Shown here: in pieces, positions 1 through 6,124 of the stretch
How positions within the stretch are numbered: position 1 is the first letter of the stretch
How the letters are laid out: every line of letters starts with the position of its first letter
DNA from: Armatimonadota bacterium
GTDB taxonomy: Bacteria > Armatimonadota > SYMT01
Reading direction: 5' to 3'
Assembly (NCBI GenBank): GCA_020696885.1
Contig: JAJFMS010000115.1
Span: 1-7,944 of the forward strand
Length of the DNA stretch: 7,944 nucleotides
The notes under the pieces: model-generated
The model's input: only the letters and a program-made list of their open reading frames with translations
Told to the model about the DNA's origin: nothing
Database searches by the model: none
Program-made: the position numbers and the translations under genes

Positions 1-162
1 ATAACGCCAGCGGAGGAGGTCCAACAGGGCGCGCTGTTCTGTGCGCAGCGGCCAGACCGCCTGGGCGGCCGCTCTACCACCCGGACCGATCGGGGGCCGA
101 AGCACCGCGATCGGATCCGGTTCCACCTGGGAAACCCTCGCCTGCCGCTCAATCGTGGACAT
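1..162 (-). CDS. N-terminal fragment of an unidentified protein, runs off the window
   Basis: An open frame of 54 codons starts with ATG at 162 and stays open to position 1. It begins MSTIERQARVSQVEPDPIAV and ends LRTEQRALLDLLRWRY, an amphipathic Leu/Arg helix after a Pro/Gly-rich linker. Codon choice is GC-rich at third positions, as in the neighbours. GGGGTG just upstream may serve as ribosome site; the codon before the ATG is GTG, another possible start. The fragment is too short to classify. It might be a further lasso-cluster gene (such as a leader peptidase or the nucleotidyltransferase-like proteins sometimes found in such clusters), but no motif shows this. Confidence 0.5.
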   Translation of the reverse strand, partial: MSTIERQARVSQVEPDPIAVLRPPIGPGGRAAAQAVWPLRTEQRALLDLLRWRY

Positions 163-324
163 CACCGCACCCCGGTGCGCTAAACGGGCGGCCCACCGAT
201 CGATCCGGCTCCCCTGATTTGGCGCTTCCAGAGGCTTAATTTCTTCGGAAAGAACCCGAGTGCAAGCCAAAACCGCGCCGCCCACCGGCTGGCGGACCTC
301 GCCACGGTATCCACGGCGGCAGGG
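163..324 (-). other. Intergenic stretch upstream of the partial gene
   Basis: A 162-nt gap. It contains a locally AT-rich segment (about 236-256) with a small inverted repeat TTCTT-CGGA-AAGAA at 241-254. This could be part of a promoter or operator for the gene leaving the window, but no good -35/-10 pair is present. A 71-codon frame ending at 180 overlaps the preceding gene and is not supported. Confidence 0.35.
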
Positions 325-858
325 TCAGGGTGGAGTCCCCGGCCCGCCAAGCTCGTAGACTTCCAGCCAGAAGCTCCGCAAGAGCATCGGCTCATCCCGC
401 AATCGCTGCGGCGCCCCTGGGGTGATGGCGGCGGTCAGGGGAAGAAAGCCGTGGAGGACCAGCCAGCTCCGGGGGAGGTAGACCACTACCTCCACGATGT
501 GGCCGTCGTAGCTGCGCGTGTTGCACTGCCAGTGCTCGATCGGGCCACGGCTGCTCAGCCGCGTGTCGAGCCGTGAGCGCCACATCATCCGCGAGCGCTC
601 ACCACGCCAGGGTGCAAAGAACCGGAGGCCGTAGTGGTACTCGCCGTCCGGGTGACGCTCCGTCGCCAGCGAGGCAGGCTGGACGATCTTGCTTCCGGGC
701 ACTACCGGCCATGTCGGGGCGATGTGCCGGCGCAGCCCGCCGCGGTCCACGATCACCCAGGCGATCGCCAGCAACAGCAGTCCCGCCCCTCTTCCGGTGG
801 CGGCCCAGCGACGCAGGACCCATCTGCATCGTGCTAGCAGAACCGCGGAATAGCTCAC
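325..858 (-). CDS. Unrecognised single-pass membrane protein
   Basis: I do not recognise this 177-residue protein. Residues 1-21 are basic (RCRWVLRRW), and 22-39 form one hydrophobic segment, giving an N-terminal membrane anchor with a soluble domain probably outside the cytoplasm. The soluble part is rich in Trp, Arg and Tyr (FAPWRGER, RMMWRSRLDTR, IEHWQC) with a single Cys near 112, and a further hydrophobic stretch at about 130-146. No catalytic motif is evident. The start is GTG at 858, with GAGGG only 3 nt upstream, so translation start is uncertain; a TGA blocks extension. It follows the VKOR gene by 69 nt across a hairpin, same strand, so it may belong to the operon or be the first gene of the next one. 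The absence of stops and a plausible protein composition support it as real, with moderate certainty. Confidence 0.6.
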   Translation of the reverse strand: MSYSAVLLARCRWVLRRWAATGRGAGLLLLAIAWVIVDRGGLRRHIAPTWPVVPGSKIVQPASLATERHPDGEYHYGLRFFAPWRGERSRMMWRSRLDTRLSSRGPIEHWQCNTRSYDGHIVEVVVYLPRSWLVLHGFLPLTAAITPGAPQRLRDEPMLLRSFWLEVYELGGPGTPP

Positions 859-901
859 GTACCCTCGGGTTGCTGTCGCCCCTCAGGGCTCGATTCGCGG
901 T

Positions 902-924
902 GGGGCTCGAATACCGCGAGCCCC
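902..924 (-). terminator. 8-bp hairpin just after the VKOR-thioredoxin gene
   Basis: GGGGCTCG (902-909) and CGAGCCCC (917-924) are perfect complements around a 7-nt loop, beginning 3 nt past the TAA. No U tract follows, so it may be a weak terminator, a 3' stabiliser or an attenuator before the next gene. GGGCTCGA occurs again at 886-893, an imperfect direct repeat. Confidence 0.4.
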
Positions 925-927
925 CCG

Positions 928-1752
928 TTAGGGGAGTCGGATGGCTGTAGTCGGCAGCGCCGCCGAGGTGGCGCCACAGGCTATTCGCACCGCCTGGCGC
1001 AGCCCGGCCACGTCTTCGTACCCGATGAACAGGCTGTTCCGGTTCCCCAGCACCACCGTGGTCGGGGTCGCCAGGCCCTTCCAGGCTCGCCGCTCCTCGA
1101 TGGTGACCTGGCCCGGGAACTCCTTGCCCAGCGCGGCGAGCACCTGCTGCTTGAACTCCGAGCACACGTGGCACGTGGGCCGCACGTACACCACGAGCAC
1201 GGCCTGGCCCCGCGGCACCGCCCGCTTCTCCTCGAAGACGGTGTACGCCGCGATCTTGCCCTGGCGGAGGAAGTCGCTCTGGGAGCGTCCCCGCAGGAAG
1301 CGGGTGCCGCCGAACGTGACGGCCGCCATCAGCGGCACCACGATCATCGCCCGCCGGAGGTTGGCACGGTCACCCGCCAGCAGCGCCCCAAACGCCACGA
1401 GCGCGCCGGCGGCGGTAACGAGGCAGGCGGGACAAAGGATCCGGTTCTTCAGCAGGAGCCCCAGGAGCATCACGTGCACCCCCGTGGCTGCCAGCACCCC
1501 GGAGGCGAGCAGCCAGGGCACCCGCGCCTCCCCGAGCCGCTCCTTGTTGCGGATCGCCCAGATGCCGCCAGCAACGAGCAGGAGCAGGTAAAAGCCGGTC
1601 CCCACCGCCGCGAGGTTCAGGTCTCCCGCCAGGCTGGCGGAGCGCAGGCAGGCGCTGCACGCTTCCGTCCCGGCGAGCGCCCAGAGCGACGCGCCCAGCG
1701 CCACCGCCATTCCGCCGAACAGGAGCCAGAGGCTCCGTTTGGGACTGTTCAT
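928..1752 (-). CDS. VKOR-like / thioredoxin-fold fusion protein (disulfide bond formation)
   Basis: Inner-membrane protein of 274 residues, predicted to make disulfides outside the cytoplasm using quinone as oxidant. Membrane helices lie near 9-28, 47-67, 80-101, 109-127 and 134-150. The VKOR part has the loop pair C32-S-A-C35 just after helix 1 and the active-site pair C107-P-A-C110 at the start of helix 4, the usual VKOR arrangement. The C-terminal part (about 165-274) is thioredoxin-like, with C194-H-V-C197 after a beta strand and a cis-Pro loop ATPT at Pro230; C259 is unpaired. Such VKOR-Trx fusions replace the DsbB/DsbA pair in some bacteria. Its ATG overlaps the stop of the glycosyltransferase gene by ATGA, implying translational coupling. 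In this operon the likely client is the Cys pair in each lasso core; that link is inferred. A reductase or isomerase role is an alternative. Confidence 0.87.
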   Translation of the reverse strand: MNSPKRSLWLLFGGMAVALGASLWALAGTEACSACLRSASLAGDLNLAAVGTGFYLLLLVAGGIWAIRNKERLGEARVPWLLASGVLAATGVHVMLLGLLLKNRILCPACLVTAAGALVAFGALLAGDRANLRRAMIVVPLMAAVTFGGTRFLRGRSQSDFLRQGKIAAYTVFEEKRAVPRGQAVLVVYVRPTCHVCSEFKQQVLAALGKEFPGQVTIEERRAWKGLATPTTVVLGNRNSLFIGYEDVAGLRQAVRIACGATSAALPTTAIRLP

Positions 1753-3557
1753 GTACGTGCCTCATCAACGCGAACCTGCGACCAGCACCAGGTGCGCCAC
1801 ATCATTCGGAACGCGGCTTCCAGTTCGCCGGTAAAGCCGGCGCCGTCACAGAGAGGGGACTGCGCCACCTGCTCGCGGAGCGTGGCGCGCAGCTCGCGCA
1901 GCCGGGGGAGGTCGCCGGCCAGCGCCACCGCCTTGTCGAAGTAGGCCTCGCGGGTGGGGACAATGAAGTCGGTCAGCCCCACCGCGGTGAGGTGGCTGAC
2001 TCCCATCCGGCTCACGAAGCGATCTCCCTCCAGGGTGATGGCGGGCACTCCCATCCACAGCCCATCCACCGTGGTGGTGCCGCCGGTATAGGGAAACGGA
2101 TCCAGCGCGATGTCCACGCCGCCGTACGCCGCCAGGTACTCCACGTGCGGCGACTTCCCGAGGAACGTCAGACGGTCCGCGGTGATGCCGCCCTCGGCGA
2201 ACCACCGGGTGTAGCGCTCCCGGACGCGGGACGCCGCCAGCGGGCTGCTTTTCAGCACCATCCGGGAGCCCGGCACCGCGCGGAGGATCCGGGACCACAA
2301 CGCCACGACCTCTGCGGACACCTTGGGGAGATTGTTGAAGCAGCCGAACGTGATCTGCCCCGAGGCGTCCGCCGGGAGCGGCGCGACCTCCGGGGCTCCT
2401 TCGGGCGGGGTATAGCAGAGGTAGCAGCGCGGCAGCCGGGCGATGCTCTCCACGTACCACCGATCTGCGTCCGGCGGGCACACCCGCTCATCGGCAATGA
2501 CGTAGTCGATGGCGCGGATGCCGGTGGTGTCGAAGTACCCCAGCCACATCGCCTGCACCGGCGCCGGCTTCCGTGCGGCGAGCAGAAGGCGGTTCCCGCC
2601 GGTATGGCCGGAAAGGTCGACGAGGAGGTCGATCCCATCGCTCCGGACCAGCGCGGCCGCCTCGGCGTCGGTAGTACCCACCAGGGTCCGCCAGTGATCG
2701 GCGCGGGCCTGGAGGCGGGAGGTCATCTCGTCGATCCGCGTGCTGTTGGAATAGCAGAAGACCTCGACCTGGCTCTTGTCGTGGTTCAGCAGCACCGTCT
2801 CGAGGAAGTAGCCCACCGGGTGCCGGTGAAAGTCCGCCGAGACGTAGCCGATCCGGAGCCGCCGGTCCGGGTCCGGGGTATTGGCGTGCGCCTCGATGCC
2901 GGCTTCCAGCGGCCGCGCGTGCCGCTCACCCCAGCGCGCCGCCTCCACGAAGAGCTCCTCGCGCGTGCGCTCCGGCACGTAATGAGACGCAAAGAGCAGT
3001 CCGGAGTGGTGGTGCGGAGAGTCGGGGGCCAGTGCCCGGGCCTGGTCGAACGCGCCGATCGCCGCCTCCACGTCCGCCTGGGTCAGGAGCGCGACGCCGA
3101 GACTGTTGTGCGAAGTGGCGCGCTCCGGGCCAAGCAGTACGGCGCGGCGCAGCGCCGCTTCCGCCTCTTCAAACCGATCCAGGTCCAGCAGCGCGCCTCC
3201 CAGCAGGGCATGCGCTTTAGGGCAGTCCGGAACCAGGTCGAGGGCGCGCTGGAACGAGGCCCGCGCCTCCTCCGGCCGGTGGCGGGCCAGCAGCGTGGCC
3301 CCCAGGCTCCGGTGGAAGGCGGCATTGTCGGGCTGGTGGGCTAGTGCCTTCTGGATAAACGCAGCGCCGATGCCCGGTCGGCCGAGGGCGTGCATGATCC
3401 GCCCCAGGAGGTTCAGCGTCTCCGCGTGGGCGGGATCGGCTCGCAGGGCCGCGCGGCACAGGTGCTCCGCTTCCGGCAGACGCCCGCTTCGCCACTCTTT
3501 GCGGGCCGCGATGAACTGCGCGTCGACGTCGAGAACGGGATTGGTGGTGACCATCAT
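1749..3557 (-). CDS. TPR-containing O-GlcNAc transferase-like glycosyltransferase (GT41/SPINDLY family)
   Basis: Cytoplasmic glycosyltransferase of 602 residues, predicted to move a sugar from a nucleotide sugar (UDP-GlcNAc in the best-known family members) to Ser/Thr of a polypeptide. Residues about 14-185 form roughly five TPR repeats, which bind the acceptor in this family. The catalytic half (about 233-590) shows RIGYVSADFHRHPVGYF with His246 aligned to the conserved OGT His, DLSGHTGGNR (314-323), QAMWLGYFDTTG (335-346), FNNLPK with Lys412 matching the nucleotide-binding Lys, and LDPFPYTGGTTTVDGLW with GTTT 493-496 and D498. Tight placement between exporter and disulfide gene makes the lasso precursors, rich in Ser/Thr in the tail, the natural candidate acceptors; this is inference. 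It could instead modify another surface protein. ATG codons at 3557 and 3554 are both possible starts. The end overlaps the next start as ATGA. Confidence 0.9.
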   Translation of the reverse strand: MMVTTNPVLDVDAQFIAARKEWRSGRLPEAEHLCRAALRADPAHAETLNLLGRIMHALGRPGIGAAFIQKALAHQPDNAAFHRSLGATLLARHRPEEARASFQRALDLVPDCPKAHALLGGALLDLDRFEEAEAALRRAVLLGPERATSHNSLGVALLTQADVEAAIGAFDQARALAPDSPHHHSGLLFASHYVPERTREELFVEAARWGERHARPLEAGIEAHANTPDPDRRLRIGYVSADFHRHPVGYFLETVLLNHDKSQVEVFCYSNSTRIDEMTSRLQARADHWRTLVGTTDAEAAALVRSDGIDLLVDLSGHTGGNRLLLAARKPAPVQAMWLGYFDTTGIRAIDYVIADERVCPPDADRWYVESIARLPRCYLCYTPPEGAPEVAPLPADASGQITFGCFNNLPKVSAEVVALWSRILRAVPGSRMVLKSSPLAASRVRERYTRWFAEGGITADRLTFLGKSPHVEYLAAYGGVDIALDPFPYTGGTTTVDGLWMGVPAITLEGDRFVSRMGVSHLTAVGLTDFIVPTREAYFDKAVALAGDLPRLRELRATLREQVAQSPLCDGAGFTGELEAAFRMMWRTWCWSQVRVDEART

Positions 3558-3567
3558 GGCAAGCTCG

Positions 3568-5355
3568 TTAGCGGGCGGCGACCAGCTCGGGCACGTCGTC
3601 CCGCTCCAGCGGAAGATCCAGGGTTCGCTCCGGACCGAACTGCAGCTCGCACAGCTCCCGGTAGAGACCCGGCCGGTGGAGGAGCTCGGCGTGGGTCCCC
3701 TGCTGCACGATCTTGCCTTCGTCCAGCACGAGGATCCGGTCCGCCCTGCGGATGGTGGACAGGCGATGCGCGATGACGAACGTGGTCCGGCCGCGGGTCA
3801 GTTCGGTGAGGGCAGCCTGGAGGAGGTGCTCCGAGCGGGCGTCGAGGGCCGAGGTGGGCTCGTCGAGAACCAGGATGCGCGGGTTGCGGAGGAGCACCCG
3901 GGCAGCCGAGAGCCGCTGCTTTTGCCCTTCGGACAACTGCGCGCCGCGCTCCCCGGTCAGGGTGTCGAGCCCCTTCGGCATCCGCTCGATGAACTCCCAG
4001 GCATGGGCGGCGTGGGCCGCGGCGACGATCTCGGCCTCCGTGGCGCCCTCGCGGCCGAACGCGATGTTCTCGCGGATCGTGGCCGCGAACAGGAACGTGT
4101 CCTGGAACACGATGCCGATCTGCGAGCGGAGCCCGCGAAGGGTGAACTCACGCACGTCGGTCCCGTCCAGGAGCACCCGTCCGGAGTCAGGATCGTAGAA
4201 GCGGGCGATCAGCCCGGCGAGCGTGGTCTTTCCGGCGCCGCTCGGGCCCACCAGGGCCACCAGCTCCCCTGGCCGGGCCACCAGCGAGACGTCGTGCAAC
4301 ACCGGCTGTCCCTGGTGGTAGCTGAAGCTCACGCGGTCGAAGACCACCTCGCCCTGGCAGTCGGCCAGGTCTCGCGCTTCCGGTCGCTCCACCACGCGCG
4401 GATCCTCGTCCAGAAAGGCATACACCCGATCCGCGGAGGCCAGTGATTTCTGAATTCCGTTCACCAGCCCGAAGAGGCGGCCCAGGTGGACGTACAGGTA
4501 GCTGAACAGCGTGCGGATGGCGAAGAGCGCGCCGAGCGTAGTCTTGCCCTGCGCCACCAGGTAGCCTCCATAGCCCAGTACGGCGAGGGTGACCGCCATG
4601 GAGAACAGGCTTTGCCCGGCCTGGAAGCCGGCGTCCATGAAGGTAAGGCGCATCCGCAGCCGCACGGCCTGCTGCAGCGCCGCGACGAACCGCTCCCCCT
4701 GGGACTGCTCCTGGCCAAACGCGACCACTTCCCGCACACCCGCCAGGTTCTCCTGGAGCCGCTCCGTGAGCGCGGCCGCCTGCTCTTGAGCACGGCGCAT
4801 CGCCGGGCGCATCGGCCGGGTGACCACCAGCGCCAGGCCGGCGACGACGGCGGGAACGAACGCCACTACCAGCGCCAGGTGCAGGCTCAGGCCGAACATC
4901 AGGACACTGCTGGTGATCAGCACCACGATGGTGGAGATCGCGGTGGTGATGGTGCTTCCAAGCAGGCCGCCCAGCACCGGCGCGTCGTTCTGGAACAGCG
5001 CCATGATCTGGCCGCTGTGCTCGCGGTGGGAGAAGGCCAGCGATAACCGCTCGCTCTGGCGGAGCAGTCGATGCTGCAGGTTCAGCCAGATCTGCTCACC
5101 CAGGTAGGTGCTCAGCAGGCTGGAGGCGCTGCCGAGCAGCAGACTCAGGATCCAGAGCCCCGCATACTGCGCGCCGAGCAGCGGGAGACGGTCCAACCGA
5201 TGGGCCAGGATGGCGCCGTCGACTACCTGTTTCTCCACCAGAGGCAGCGCCAGCATCACCAGCGGAGAGACGATCGCCACAATCAGCAGCGGAATGCGAA
5301 TCGCAGGAAAGTTGAGACTATCGTGCAGCAGGCGGAGGTGTTTTCTCGCAGGCAT
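3568..5355 (-). CDS. Lasso peptide ABC exporter (fused membrane and ATPase domains)
   Basis: Half-transporter of 595 residues, normal length for this family, acting as a homodimer in the inner membrane. It is expected to export the mature lasso peptide and give self-immunity (the D protein of lasso clusters). Hydrophobic segments lie near 21-40, 62-83, 132-155, 158-178 and 248-280. The ATPase domain (about 335-575) has Walker A GPSGAGKTT (370-378), Q-loop Gln418, signature LSEGQ (474-478, a variant of LSGGQ), Walker B ILVLDEP (494-500), D-loop SALD (502-505) and switch His530. There is no N-terminal C39 peptidase domain, so it does not cut the leader; a separate B2-type protease must. The ATG at 5355 is directly preceded by an in-frame TAG, so no upstream start is possible, yet its ribosome site is weak. 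The next gene starts 10 nt after its TAA. Confidence 0.93.
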   Translation of the reverse strand: MPARKHLRLLHDSLNFPAIRIPLLIVAIVSPLVMLALPLVEKQVVDGAILAHRLDRLPLLGAQYAGLWILSLLLGSASSLLSTYLGEQIWLNLQHRLLRQSERLSLAFSHREHSGQIMALFQNDAPVLGGLLGSTITTAISTIVVLITSSVLMFGLSLHLALVVAFVPAVVAGLALVVTRPMRPAMRRAQEQAAALTERLQENLAGVREVVAFGQEQSQGERFVAALQQAVRLRMRLTFMDAGFQAGQSLFSMAVTLAVLGYGGYLVAQGKTTLGALFAIRTLFSYLYVHLGRLFGLVNGIQKSLASADRVYAFLDEDPRVVERPEARDLADCQGEVVFDRVSFSYHQGQPVLHDVSLVARPGELVALVGPSGAGKTTLAGLIARFYDPDSGRVLLDGTDVREFTLRGLRSQIGIVFQDTFLFAATIRENIAFGREGATEAEIVAAAHAAHAWEFIERMPKGLDTLTGERGAQLSEGQKQRLSAARVLLRNPRILVLDEPTSALDARSEHLLQAALTELTRGRTTFVIAHRLSTIRRADRILVLDEGKIVQQGTHAELLHRPGLYRELCELQFGPERTLDLPLERDDVPELVAAR

Positions 5356-5604
5356 CTAGTCTCGCAGTTCGTGATTAAGAAGGCGGGCTGGAGGTGACCC
5401 GGATCTGGTTAAGGACCCCGTCCGCCTCCAAACCCGACTTTGGATGCCCGCCTAAGGCGGCTGATTCCAGCAACTGGGCAGTTCCGCTGCAAGCCATTTT
5501 GGGCCTGCGAGGTTAATCCCACTCCTCCGGGAGGAGCGGTCCGGGTCGCCCCGGACTACCCGCGGGATGGCCGCCTTCTGCCGAGTTACCTAGTGCCCGA
5601 TCGC
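5356..5604 (-). other. 249-nt gap between precursor copy 1 and the transporter gene
   Basis: No convincing gene is seen here. It contains hairpins at 5522-5536 and 5539-5556 and a near-palindrome CCGCCTAAGGCGG at 5448-5460 that has the shape of an operator. A 40-codon minus-strand frame at 5375-5497 lacks a lasso leader and a clear ribosome site, so I do not call it. I found no good sigma-70 promoter for the downstream genes. The gap may hold a separate promoter or act as an RNA processing region. Confidence 0.5.
5522..5556 (-). repeat. Two adjacent GC-rich hairpins downstream of precursor copy 1
   Basis: CTCCTC-CGG-GAGGAG (5522-5536) and GTCCGGG-TCGC-CCCGGAC (5539-5556) are both perfect stems, of 6 and 7 bp. 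In the transcript they lie about 50-85 nt after the precursor stop codon. Neither is followed by a U tract. They may partly terminate or stabilise the precursor mRNA so that precursors are made in excess of the transporter and tailoring enzymes; this is inferred from position only. Confidence 0.6.
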
Positions 5605-5805
5605 TTAGCTTTGCGGCGCGTCGTCGTTGATGCAGGCGCGGCGGGTGATCGTCCGGCCATTTTCCACAAAGGTCGCGGTAGGGCAGTTATTGTTCACGAC
5701 GTTCAGGCTCGCGTTGAGGTCCGGCAGACTGCCCGCAGTGCCCAGGGTGAGCTCCGCGACCGGACCAAAAACGGTGAGCCCAGGCGTCGACCATGGGGTT
5801 TTCAC
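5605..5805 (-). CDS. Lasso peptide precursor, copy 1 (66 aa, near-neutral core)
   Basis: Second substrate peptide of the cluster. The leader is residues 1-21, with W5, P8, L10, G14 and T20 in the same spacing as in copy 2. The 45-residue core starts GTAGSLPD, giving Gly1 and Asp8 for an 8-residue macrolactam. Tail cysteines are at core 20 and 37, one residue closer together than in copy 2. Between them the tail carries E27, R30, R34 and R35, making this core roughly neutral where copy 2 is acidic. Core positions 1-25 are nearly the same in both copies (19 of 25 identical), while the inter-cysteine stretch has diverged. Start is GTG at 5805 with AAGAGGT eight nt upstream; no upstream ATG fits the leader. 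Copies share an identical 16-nt stretch (5692-5707 and 5998-6013), consistent with tandem duplication. The stop is TAA. Confidence 0.92.
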   Translation of the reverse strand: MKTPWSTPGLTVFGPVAELTLGTAGSLPDLNASLNVVNNNCPTATFVENGRTITRRACINDDAPQS

Positions 5806-5813
5806 TATTGGTT

Positions 5814-5820
5814 ACCTCTT
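5814..5820 (-). promoter_or_regulatory. Shine-Dalgarno of precursor copy 1 (GTG start)
   Basis: The minus strand reads AAGAGGT, then eight nt, then GTG. It is a weaker match than the AGGAGGTGA of copy 2 and is paired with a GTG start codon, so copy 1 is probably translated less. It decides the start at 5805. Confidence 0.7.
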
Positions 5821-5836
5821 GACTTGCCCTTTGAGC

Positions 5837-5868
5837 TCCGCTCTGGATGCGAGTGCATCCAGAGCGGA
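5837..5868 (-). repeat. Perfect 14-bp hairpin between the two precursor genes
   Basis: Arms TCCGCTCTGGATGC (5837-5850) and GCATCCAGAGCGGA (5855-5868) are exact reverse complements around a 4-nt loop. In the transcript it lies 42 nt after the stop of copy 2 and 31 nt before the start of copy 1. No run of U follows (GCTCAAAGG comes next), so it is not a standard intrinsic terminator. A second, 6-bp hairpin GAGGGG-ATG-CCCCTC lies beside it at 5878-5892. Likely roles are mRNA 3'-end protection, RNase processing or partial attenuation that sets the ratio of the two precursors; these roles are inferred. Confidence 0.85.
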
Positions 5869-5910
5869 ATGCGGGGCGAGGGGATGCCCCTCATTACTCA
5901 CGGGGCGTAA

Positions 5911-6108
5911 CTAGCTGACGGACTCGTCATTCACGCACGCGATCCGGGTCGCCACCTGACCGGCGCCGTTAATAAACGTTCCGGTCGGACAGTCGTCGTT
6001 CACGACGTTCAGGGAAGCATCCAGGTCCGGCAGAGTGCCGGCGCTTCCGAGCGTGATCTGCTCGACGCGGCCGTACTGAACGACCGAGGGGGTAGTCCAC
6101 ATCTTCAT
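5911..6108 (-). CDS. Lasso peptide precursor, copy 2 (65 aa, acidic core)
   Basis: This is a substrate peptide. The leader is residues 1-20 and contains W4, P7, V9, G13 and T19, fitting the lasso leader rule Y/W-x2-P-x-L/V-x3-G-x5-T with Thr at -2 from cleavage. The core is residues 21-65 (45 aa). It begins GSAGTLPD, so Gly1 and Asp8 can form an 8-residue ring; Asp8 is the only acidic residue at core positions 7-9. The tail has Cys20 and Cys38 (core numbering), free acids at 10, 18, 19, 41 and 42, and one Arg. I chose the ATG at 6108 because an exact AGGAGGTGA lies 7 nt upstream; an in-frame ATG at 6156 would add 16 residues that are absent from the paralogue and would run through that ribosome site. 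It is 59% or more identical to copy 1 over much of the core. Lasso assignment is by motif; cleavage and ring are inferred. Confidence 0.93.
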   Translation of the reverse strand: MKMWTTPSVVQYGRVEQITLGSAGTLPDLDASLNVVNDDCPTGTFINGAGQVATRIACVNDESVS

Positions 6109-6115
6109 GATTTCT

Positions 6116-6124
6116 TCACCTCCT
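6116..6124 (-). promoter_or_regulatory. Strong Shine-Dalgarno of precursor copy 2
   Basis: The minus strand reads AGGAGGTGA followed by 7 nt and then ATG, close to a perfect anti-16S match at ideal spacing. It sits in an AT-rich stretch (about 6109-6145) unlike the GC-rich surroundings. It fixes the start of the 65-residue precursor and predicts high translation. Confidence 0.9.

Noticed and set aside
180..395. 71-codon minus-strand frame
   Set aside because: It overlaps the end of the 177-residue protein gene, has no ribosome site and no recognisable features.
599..1174. 191-codon minus-strand frame straddling the VKOR gene and the unknown membrane protein gene
   Set aside because: It overlaps the VKOR-thioredoxin gene out of frame and has a low-complexity Gly/Ala/Arg composition.
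1992..4446. Long plus-strand open frames (1992-3344, 3106-4446) opposite the glycosyltransferase and transporter genes
   Set aside because: They are antisense shadows of well-supported genes in GC-rich DNA, with Arg/His/Pro-biased translations and no motifs.
3568..5355. Peptidase-containing (C39) bacteriocin exporter
   Set aside because: The protein begins directly with the membrane domain; there is no N-terminal Cys-protease domain, and the leaders lack a GG cleavage site.
5375..5497. 40-codon minus-strand frame in the gap, considered as a third precursor
   Set aside because: It has no lasso leader motif, no Gly1/Asp ring pattern and no clear ribosome site.
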